From: Styela clava
Lineage: Eukaryota; Chordata; Ascidiacea; Stolidobranchia; Styelidae
Assembly: GCF_964204865.1 (NCBI RefSeq)
Contig: NC_135251.1
Location: 29,550,943 to 29,614,942, forward strand
Length of the DNA stretch: 64,000 nt
Direction: 5' to 3'
Below the pieces are notes generated by a model. It did not search any database and was not told the DNA's origin. It saw nothing but the letters and a program-made list of their open reading frames with translations. The translations under genes were made by a program, and so were the position numbers. Each line of letters begins with the position of its first letter. The first letter of the stretch is position 1. Positions 57,401 to 64,000 of this stretch are shown one piece after another.

Positions 57401-60400
57401 CACTGGACGAGGATAATTTTTTGTTCATCCTACCATACAAGCCAAGAGCTGACATCAACAGATCAGAAGACACCAAGTCGAATGCAATATAAGGTAATGC
57501 ACCCGGTCCAAGAAGTTCCAAATCATCCAAAGTTGGAGAATCTGGAAAAAATTATTGTTTGTCATGATTAACTTTGTCAAATAAGACATGTGATTGTGCG
57601 GAAAATATGACTGTAGGAGTATTGTGGGTATAGAATAATTCAATGCTGCATAGAGTTTGAGTCATGTATATCAATGTGGTTGACATAAATGATTCATCAA
57701 AGATTGAACTACAAACGAAAACAGGGTTTTTAGGTTTATATATTTTTTAATATATTGGTTGACAAATATAATATTGCAAATTGACATTTGTCTTTCAGCT
57801 TTACTGGGGCTGAATATCATCTGAATGGCAGCGTTCTCATGTTTAGTTTTGCATGAGCGATGTTCAGTTTGATGTAGTGGTAGTGTTGACTGTTGATCAA
57901 AGCTGATGCAGAGAATAATTTGCATTGCGCACTCGGAAGTACAGCCCATAAGAAGTTGCAATAAATTGGAAGGGACTCTTCCAAACCTTAAAACACTTTA
58001 TCTTAATTATATACAGGATCAGGACATCAAGCATCAATACCTATTTTGGGAGCTTATCGAATGCACAGTTTAAGAACAATTAATACTATAGATAAACCTA
58101 CCCAAACTCCACACAGCTTGCACTGCAGTTTCAAAAAAGTCTTGTCGTTTGAAAGGAGTCCATGATGTATTGAAGACAGGAGGTCCGTTGTCTTTCTCCT
58201 CGCCCATCATACCTTCAAACTTATTTAAAAATATTGAGTATTAAAAATACGCACATCATTATACAACTGATAGTCAAATGGGTATATCGTGGATTCAAAC
58301 TTCATGGAGATGACAATATCTTAAAAAATTGGAGACAGTAATACACCACAACATGCATTGTGGAACGTGTGATATTGGGAAGTTCAGACAATGTTAATTT
58401 AAAATTTTCGATACCTTGAAAAGAGAAGCAACATCAATCATATCACTTGTTTTATCTTCAACATTATGTTTCCTCTCTGGGGGTGGAATCATATAATCAT
58501 ATGCAGATATGAAAGTGTCCTAGAGACAAACATTAATTGAAAGTTTTTTCTTGTAAGATTTTGAAACACTCTTATCTGTTTGACTAATTATATCCATAAC
58601 AAGGAAACTTGAGCAACTCATGTTACTGCTTCTGATAGATATATGAATTCTTGAAACTATATTTTCTACACAGATTAAAGAGGACTCTGGTTGTTGTAAA
58701 ATTTACTAGAAAGTAGGATTAGAAATTTCTTTTACTTCAATATGAGCAGACTGCATAAATATAAATTGAGTTCTCCTGAGTAGGCCCAGCAGCCTAATAA
58801 ATATACCATATAAATATTTCCGATCTGTCATATATATCTTTATATTTACAATTAATAGAATATTGCACAACAAAAGGAATAAGACCTTTGGTATACTATT
58901 CAGTGTAGATTTTGAGAACGTTGACACCAAAGGTCCTAAAGTCTGTAGCGTCTCTGTATCCCAATTTTCTGACTGACCAAATTCATTCAATATTTTTGTA
59001 TGAATTTCTTCAAGTGTTTTTTGTTTGACACTAAATTAATAATCATGATTAATTGATTAATATTTATCTTCTAAAAAACGACTAACCGAAATCATGCATC
59101 CTAAGCAAAAATTTCAATTCTCTAAATGATTGTAATAAAATTTATCAATTATAATAAATTTCCTCTCGCACGGCATGTCCTATTCCAGCTAATTCTATCC
59201 AAATAAATTTCATTTAAAACTTGATACAGTATATGCATACAAATACAATGATACAAAACTTACTAATTTAAGCAAGACTGCATTTGAATCAACAGCTCAG
59301 AGAATTCTGATGGGTCCAGATATTTAACTTGAATGGGTGTTATCATGCACAAAAGCTTTCCCATCAATTTAAAGTTATCTCCAGGTAATTGATTCATCAT
59401 ATCTTTCATGAACATCATTCTTTCATCGTCATAAACCTCAGATTGCCCGGTATATGAGGTATTGATCATTCTTGCAACCTCAAAGCTACTTGTACTATCA
59501 TAATTAGACATTGTCTGCATATCACCAGGAAAGAAATCCTCATTTCCTCCAAAATTCATATCAAATTCTGGCGGGGGTCCATGATATTGTCTTGACTAAA
59601 AAAGTAGAACTCACATAATAAAGAATTGTGTACTTTTAAACATAACAGGGCTTTTGGATAATTTAGAAAATCTGTTTCGATGAAGCGTAGCGAGTGATTC
59701 AGTGTAGATATTCTCAGATTTGAATTTCTCGTTACTTCTTTTCGCATGTACTGTATATAAAAACAGAACTTGGTATAGAACATTATCCCAAAATGAAAGA
59801 ATGACCATGCAAGACTAATTGGCACTCTAAAGGTATGTGTACCATTATGGAGGTACCGGTAACTAATATTGTTCCCCTAGTTTACATCAAGTTGTATAAA
59901 GGGACTGAAACCTATGGACAGGGGGTATTTTTACTTGGCTAACACAGACAGTCCCCGAAATCGTAATGGAACTAAAATAAGAAAAATTGTAATAAAATTA
60001 TGGCCTAACCCTAACTTGGTACACACACTACGGGAGTACTGATTAATCAGCTGTGAATTGCTGAACTGTTGAACGAGGAATTCGACAAAGTTTTATTTAT
60101 TGAAATCATATTTTAAAATAAATGAAGTTATATTTACCATGCAATAAAAAGCCTCTATAGCAAGTTCCTCTAATAAAATTCTACCGGCAGCATGAGGCAG
60201 TAATTTGTCAAGTTGACTCGAAACACGTTTGTAAAAATATTTGCAATCACGAATCCCACGTATAGTTTCCGAACTGTCAATATAAACCATAAATGGTATA
60301 TACTATATATCACACTAAAACTGTCCAAAAACGTGCATAAGATTCGATGTGTTAGTTTTTTAGTATGTGAAAGAAATTGTATGGTGTCAAAATTTGCTCT

Positions 60401-63400
60401 CTGGCAATATTCAAACAGATATAAACATAACATAGTTTGACAAATATTAAAATTTTGTACTGTAACACGCCCATGAAAGATTTTTTCGATGCTGTAAAAA
60501 AAACTTACGGGAAAAAAACTGCAAAAATAGGTGGTATCTCAGTGGACATGATATGTGATATCATCTCAGGATTTTTCTTATATTTACTTTGCAGATGAAG
60601 AAATATTTTAAGAGCAACACATTCAGCCTAAAATAAAAAACATAAATATAAGGTTAAAGTGGTTCCATTACATTTGAACCCACGTACATTTGAACCCATG
60701 ACGATTGCATCTGCATACTATTGCACCTACAGAAAATTTTTTTGTTTTACGGATATTTGAACCCATACTAACTTAACCCATGGGTTTTAGCACCCGCATA
60801 TAGATTGAACCCGCGGATATACACATGGGTTCAAATGTACTTGGGTTCAAATTTACGGTCACCGGTTAAAGTATTTATTATCAAATTAGAAATACAAAAA
60901 TTTTAAAAAGTATTGGAAGCTGATAAATAAATCATGTAATGGGAGCATGCTTTTTAAGCTAAATGTGGATGTTGATACAATTCAAAATAAGTTTTTATTA
61001 CAAAGAATGATTGAATGTTTTGAAAAAAATATTGTTTATCAGTAATGTTCTGTCAATGCATTATACAAGGGTTCATCAAACTGAGCCATTAGCACCCCTA
61101 GGGGCCACCAGCAAAAGCCTTTATGGGATACCAATTGTAATGACAACATTAATTTAAGGTGACGTAACTGTGATTTGATAAATTTTTTGACTGTGATGTC
61201 ATAATTATTTTGCTTCCGTTTGTTGCCTAGACTAATAAAATACATGATGAAATGATGTTAAAAGCTAGACTGAGTATTTCTATTGAAGAGCAGGGAACCA
61301 CTGTATAAAAGCTTGAAGAAACATAAATTCTACTTTCAGGCAAGTTGGTAAACTGAAATATGGGTAGGTTCAAGTTCAATTTCAGTGAAAGTTCGATGGA
61401 ATTTTTTTTTTCCATAATTCCAGACTAGAAATTTGTTTAGTCATATATCTAGCCCTGTCTAATTTTTTATCTGAAAAACATCTGAAAAATAAAATAATCA
61501 TCATTCTCCTTACCAGGTCAGAAGGAATTGATCTTCCAATTTGATTTCCAAGAGCGTTAGCAATCGATATCATAGATCCCAATCTCATCCTTCTAACATC
61601 ATGACAAGTTAAACTTACTGCTAGTTTCCCCATTTTTCTTGAAACAAAAATTGATTAAATTCATAAACACTCTCCTTATTATAAATAATAGCTAAAAACA
61701 AGAGATAAATTAAATGACTGGGAGGGAGGAATTTTAAGATAAAGAATCATACATAGATAGCCGAGGTATATGTGTGAATTTTTTTCAATACACTTTTAGC
61801 ATTTACAACTTGCAACTACACAGTAATTTATGATGATAATTTTCAAAACAGGTAAGATTTATCATGTAGAATATATTATAAAGAGTTGGAGACTAGATAC
61901 CATACTAAAACTGTCACCATAAGAAATATTCTAAACATGACATGATTATTTAAATATATTTTAATTTAACACCTAGCCTCAACTGCTGTGATTCAAAGCA
62001 AATAAATGTGGTAGTAAGGTAACAAAATTATACTTCTTGAATAATACACTTATCCAACATCTATGAAGAGGCCTGTTCCAATGCATAAAAATGACCCATG
62101 TCACTAGCATTAATACTTTTATAAATGACCTGATATGTATTGTTGGCATCAATTATTGAAGCCTCATAATGTTGATTCAAATAAAAGTATTACCTCACAT
62201 CATTCAATGTTACAGATCTTGAACTTCCAAGAAGTCGAAAAGCCTGAAATATGGTGCAAAATCAATAAAGTCATAATTGTATTGCTAAAGTACAAAGTGT
62301 CTTAATGGCACAGGGAGTTGTACATTATGCTGGCAAATGTGAAGGAAATATTATATAAAGAATACTTTTCATCTTGATGTAACAAGCTGTCATGAACACA
62401 GTCAAACAGCCTCTGACTGAAGTCCTTTTTGTAGATGAGGTTTACAATAATAAATACTATTATGTAAAATTACTTAGTCACCACATAAAAAAGGCCAAAA
62501 GAGAAATCCATCTATTCAGTGGGAGCTACAAATATATTTTTGCAATGAAGATGCTAAAATTACCCCTTGTTCATCAGAATTAATCTTTAAAAAAGAAAAT
62601 GGTGGATGAGCAATATATATTGTAATATCATAGAAAATGATGCAGATGTATATTGATCCAATATATATGTTAATAATCCCGAACTAGAGTGCCACATAAT
62701 AAATATACTCCACGTTGAAAAACTTGAGTCATGTTTTTCAGAGACTCAAAGTAACTCTGGCTACCTGAGCAAAATAACTCAACTAATGAAATATAAGTTT
62801 ATTTCGACTCCATAATCAGCAATAGACGATAAAATAATTGAAAAAACAAAATAAATAAAAACTGATTATAGAATCGGGAAAGCAAACGAAACCTCAAGTA
62901 AGGTTTGAAGCGTACCGATTTTAGGTGGGAAGGTATTGATAAAAGGAATAGTATGTGTTCGCTCACCCAAAAACTCAAGTTTACAAAAAATGTGATTTAT
63001 AACATCTACTCATATTGTATTGAAAATGGACTTTAGACTAGACTTGTGACTCTGGAGTGCAATCACTCAACTTGAACTTTAAACTTGCCTTGACTAACAA
63101 ATAGGGGTTTAGGAACCCAAAAGCATGAGCTCATTAATGAAATATGAAATTATGAAAAAAGGGTCAATCCAGAAGGGAAGAAATATATTGACACAAAATA
63201 CTGAAGTTCTCTTGAAAAATACAATAATATATATGTGCTTAGTTTCTAGATGCATTTACCACACACAACTATATAGTTTAATAGGCAATAGTAATAACCC
63301 CTGTAATATAAAAAAAACCTCGGCAAACTAACATTAACCAGTTGTAGGCTTTTGGGTAAAGTTTATCAATACAAAGCATGATATTATTGAGTTATATTTA

Positions 63401-64000
63401 TTCTTGCCAACAAAAATCTAGAGTAAGTTATGATCTCGTTTCATACTTATATAAATATTTAAAATTACTTGATCTCGCTTCCAATTCACAGATGTGATTG
63501 TGTTCCGAAACGTTTCATTGGCATCAATATTTATTCCATCCAACTTGTAACTTGGAATTGTTGAAGTGAGTGATTTCAACCGGCCAGTATTCTCCAAAAA
63601 TCCAGCAAAATTCCCGGAAAGCTGAAAAAAAAACATTTTATACAGTGTCTTCTAAAATGGTTTACAATTTCACTACTTTGAAAAAAGGCAATATTTTTCA
63701 AAATTTAGACATTAGAATTATATCTATTTTCTAATGCTCATTTTTTTTTTAAAACTGCAAATTTAAAGTTTCTCCTAATACTTCACTAATTATTCAATTT
63801 TAAGTATTCACATATGCTGAAAATGAATCAATCATTGTAAATAAAAATATAACATTATCATTTATTGCATGAGCAAGTACCTTGTCAGCAATTGCAACTC
63901 TATTTATAGGATGCATTTTTTGAACAGCTCTTGGACGTTCTGTGACAAAATTTGTTAAATTTCCCCATGATAAATCCTTAAAAAAATCTGCTGGTAGTTC
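33080..64000 (-). CDS. Giant mesothelin/otoancorin/stereocilin-superfamily protein (44 exons visible, N-terminus missing)
   Basis: Exons in transcript order: 64000-63881, 63621-63469, 62243-62194, 61637-61514, 60627-60509, 60273-60138, 59595-59264, 59030-58886, 58519-58415, 58219-58102, 57541-57372, 56719-56555, 56188-56052, 55739-55609, 55515-55385, 53222-53084, 52163-52052, 51811-51596, 50535-50412, 49272-49120, 48788-48595, 47765-47585, 47058-46919, 46699-46561, 45915-45754, 45688-45500, 45172-44966, 44497-44360, 43821-43751, 43439-43316, 42272-42133, 42041-41906, 41501-41350, 41273-41126, 39700-39547, 39079-38904, 38517-38365, 37849-37757, 37428-37286, 36333-36197, 35757-35660, 34395-34260, 33468-33394, 33207-33080. 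Sum 6294 nt, 2097 residues plus stop. Family proteins are helical-repeat, GPI-tethered surface or apical-matrix proteins (inner ear, mesothelium). Typical repeat phrases are TLGPLVSTF, QMGRLAPIF and TLGKLICDM. Least certain: donors of exons 17, 18 and 22, and whether exon 18 ends a shorter gene. Confidence 0.82.
33701..33992 (-). repeat. Dispersed repeat copy 1 (intron of giant gene)
   Basis: Shares long blocks with 54861-55157: ACTTATCGATCGAAAGTTAG, CAATAGGCTTCTG, GAATGCACATGCAAAAT, GAGATATCGCGTG and a CAGACAAACAAAC tract followed by TATCAACATACTTACCGAT. No coding capacity. Probably a SINE or a LINE 3' end. Confidence 0.75.
34543..34946. mobile_element. hAT-type MITE, 404 bp (intron of giant gene)
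   Basis: Ends CAGTGGTTCCCAAGC and TTTGGGAACCCCTG, with a perfect 8-bp target duplication CACTAAAC (34535-34542 and 34947-34954). Confidence 0.9.
34959..35060. repeat. Long inverted repeat with a 25-base loop
   Basis: Arms 34959-34996 and 35022-35060 pair over about 38 bases with three or four mismatches. Left arm begins CTCCAGAAGTATGCCACCAA, right arm ends TTGGTGCGCATACTTCTGGAG-type sequence. It may be a tiny foldback transposon or a transcribed hairpin. Confidence 0.85.
35443..35476. mobile_element. Lone right end of a hAT-type element
   Basis: CACACCCTTTGGGAACCACTG ends at 35476 in the style of a CAGTGGTTCCCAAA terminus. The only nearby left end (34543) is already paired with 34946 by its target duplication, so this one is solo or its partner is lost. 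Confidence 0.45.
36466..37220. mobile_element. Probable hAT-type element, about 755 bp (intron of giant gene)
   Basis: Left CAGGGGTGGCCAACC and right GGTTCGCCATCGCTG are inverted matches at 11 of 15 bases. Flanks ATCTATAG and ACCTAATA do not form a clear duplication, so the ends are approximate. Confidence 0.6.
39551..39565 (-). other. Furin-type cleavage site RRRKR in exon 35
   Basis: Exon 35 ends ESRRRKRE. R-x-K/R-R is the furin/proprotein-convertase consensus. The site lies just before the mesothelin-like exons 36-44, as the furin site does in mesothelin precursors, so cleavage would release a large N-terminal part and leave about 380 residues on the membrane. Module 1 lacks a matching site. 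Confidence 0.7.
39793..40850. mobile_element. hAT-type element, 1058 bp (intron of giant gene)
   Basis: Perfect 8-bp duplication TCAAGTAT (39785-39792 and 40851-40858). Ends TAGGGCTGTCCAAGCGAA and GATTATGGACAGCCCTA. Both subterminal regions carry ATTCGAATCG/TTCGATTCGA clusters. No transposase frame. Confidence 0.92.
46145..46483. mobile_element. hAT-type MITE, 339 bp (intron of giant gene)
   Basis: Ends CAGTGGTGTGCAACC and GTTGCACACCCCTG; flanks CCATAAGT and CCATGAGT match at 7 of 8 bases. Confidence 0.85.
47121..47426. mobile_element. hAT-type MITE, 306 bp (intron of giant gene)
   Basis: Ends CAGACATGCGCAAACTACAG and CCGTGCCCAGCCCTG; flanks GTATATAG and GTCTATAG match at 7 of 8 bases. GC-rich GCCCGCAGGCC subterminal word. 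Confidence 0.8.
49505..50205. mobile_element. hAT-type element, 701 bp, with a nested element
   Basis: Ends CAGGGCTACTGAAATGG and TGAGTAGCCCTG; flanks CTCTATTG and CTCTATTA match at 7 of 8. A second inverted-repeat element lies inside (about 49865-50047) with ends TGTTTCCCCGAAAAA and TTTTCGGGAAAAACA. Confidence 0.8.
51596..52163 (-). other. Giant protein, inter-module linker (exons 17-18)
   Basis: Exon 17 (52052-52163) gives a Met/Gln-rich amphipathic helix (DIQQQMEEMMKKLQMSLAM). Exon 18 gives a basic, Pro-rich stretch (PSKSPFRKPKPAKTKPSQAF, then KRPEPPPLAGG). Exon 17 is joined with the donor CCAT|GTATGT; an alternative donor CACA|GTATCT further on is also in phase. Exon 18 has two phase-2 donors (at 51595 and 51586). 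If neither is used it reads to a stop at 51553-51555. Confidence 0.6.
52255..52545. mobile_element. hAT-type MITE, 291 bp (intron of giant gene)
   Basis: Starts CAGTGGTCGGAAAAATT and ends CAGTTTGCCAACCATTG; flanks TTATGCAT and TTATACTT agree at 6 of 8 bases. GGCCTGCGGCCC subterminal word as in related MITEs. Confidence 0.6.
53295..53455 (-). repeat. tRNA-type SINE-like copy (intron of giant gene); orientation by promoter boxes is plus
   Basis: TAGCACAACAGTTGG at 53301 resembles a pol III A box and GGTTTAAATCC at 53382-53392 a B box, about 80 bases apart, both read on the plus strand. A tail GGATTGCTGGACT follows. A related copy with GGTTTGAATCC at 53682 and GATTGCTGGACT at 53718 lies inside the neighbouring hAT element. 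The strand field is the giant gene's strand; the boxes read on plus. Confidence 0.5.
54544..54592 (+). repeat. SINE 3'-part fragment, second copy
   Basis: Matches 16821-16868 in order and spacing (TTACGG, CCACCATCAA, CTGAAACAAATA). Confidence 0.5.
54861..55157 (-). repeat. Dispersed repeat copy 2, nested in the composite hAT element
   Basis: Second copy of the repeat at 33701-33992 with the same block order, same orientation and a terminal ACTTACCGATTAAAATCGAT palindrome. Confidence 0.75.
60661..60863. mobile_element. 203-bp MITE with TTTGAACCCA inverted ends
   Basis: Ends GGTTCCATTACATTTGAACC and, inverted, GGTGACCGTAAATTTGAACC. Flanked by GGTTAAAGT on both sides (60652-60660 and 60864-60872), an 8- or 9-bp target duplication. 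Inside, TTTGAACCCA occurs several times in both orientations. Not a CAGTG-type hAT; a Merlin- or P-like origin is possible. Confidence 0.85.

Larger units (their letters stand above)
53084..64000 (-). other. Giant protein, module 1 (exons 1-16)
   Basis: Residues 1 to about 758 of the visible protein. Exon by exon it parallels module 2: INRVAIADK matches QKRAIVDK, MGKLAVSLTCHDV matches MGKASLGVTCMDV, LQTLGPLVSTFSKS matches FTTLGPLISTLATT, LRCFSQTKID matches IDCFSQTQFD, and LSNRTKNAIFAASFGLNAG matches YAQQRNALRLAVYGEDAG. Exon 7 (59264-59595) is exactly 180 nt longer than its partner, adding about 60 acidic, Tyr/Met-rich residues (PPPEFD...GGNEDFFPGDM) before the shared repeat. Introns 4 and 15 hold transposons. 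Confidence 0.8.

Overview
The window is animal nuclear DNA. It is AT-rich, its genes are split into many short exons by GT-AG introns, and it is full of small DNA transposons. The gene content (an ELAV/Hu RNA-binding protein, a mesothelin/otoancorin/stereocilin-type giant protein and a CUB-like membrane receptor) fits an invertebrate. A tunicate-like deuterostome is possible, but I cannot establish the species from the sequence.

Layout. 1-2114: the 3' part of a CR1/L2-like LINE, with the end of its reverse transcriptase and a long 3' UTR. 2716-15267: a recent head-to-tail tandem duplication with a unit of about 6.2-6.3 kb. Each unit carries one five-exon plus-strand gene for a single-pass membrane protein: signal peptide, divergent CUB-like ectodomain, Ser/Thr-rich stalk, transmembrane helix and a tyrosine-rich tail with SH2- and WW-type motifs. 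15268-23404: a gene-poor stretch that holds a 2157-bp hAT-type element with a perfect 8-bp target duplication, plus SINE and hAT fragments. 23405-28518: an eight-exon plus-strand ELAV-like gene with three RRMs, plus a 54-nt in-frame hinge exon that looks like a cassette exon. 28519-33079: an AT/T-rich stretch, probably ELAV 3' UTR and intergenic DNA. 33080 to the right edge: one very large minus-strand gene, convergent with ELAV, of which 44 coding exons are visible. It encodes at least 2097 residues of mesothelin/stereocilin-superfamily repeats, with a furin-type site and a hydrophobic C-terminus suited to a GPI anchor.

The 44-exon model is supported internally. Every exon-exon phase agrees, the summed length is divisible by three, and all eleven recognised transposon insertions in the locus fall in predicted introns. 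Exons 1-16 and 27-42 are collinear copies of one ancestral module, with matching splice phases and only one intron gained or lost in each direction.

The two small receptors are probably membrane signalling proteins whose ectodomains have changed faster than their silent sites. The giant protein is probably an apical or extracellular surface protein that is cut once and then tethered. ELAV is unrelated to either. All gene structures here were read by eye from splice sites and frames, without transcripts or database searches.
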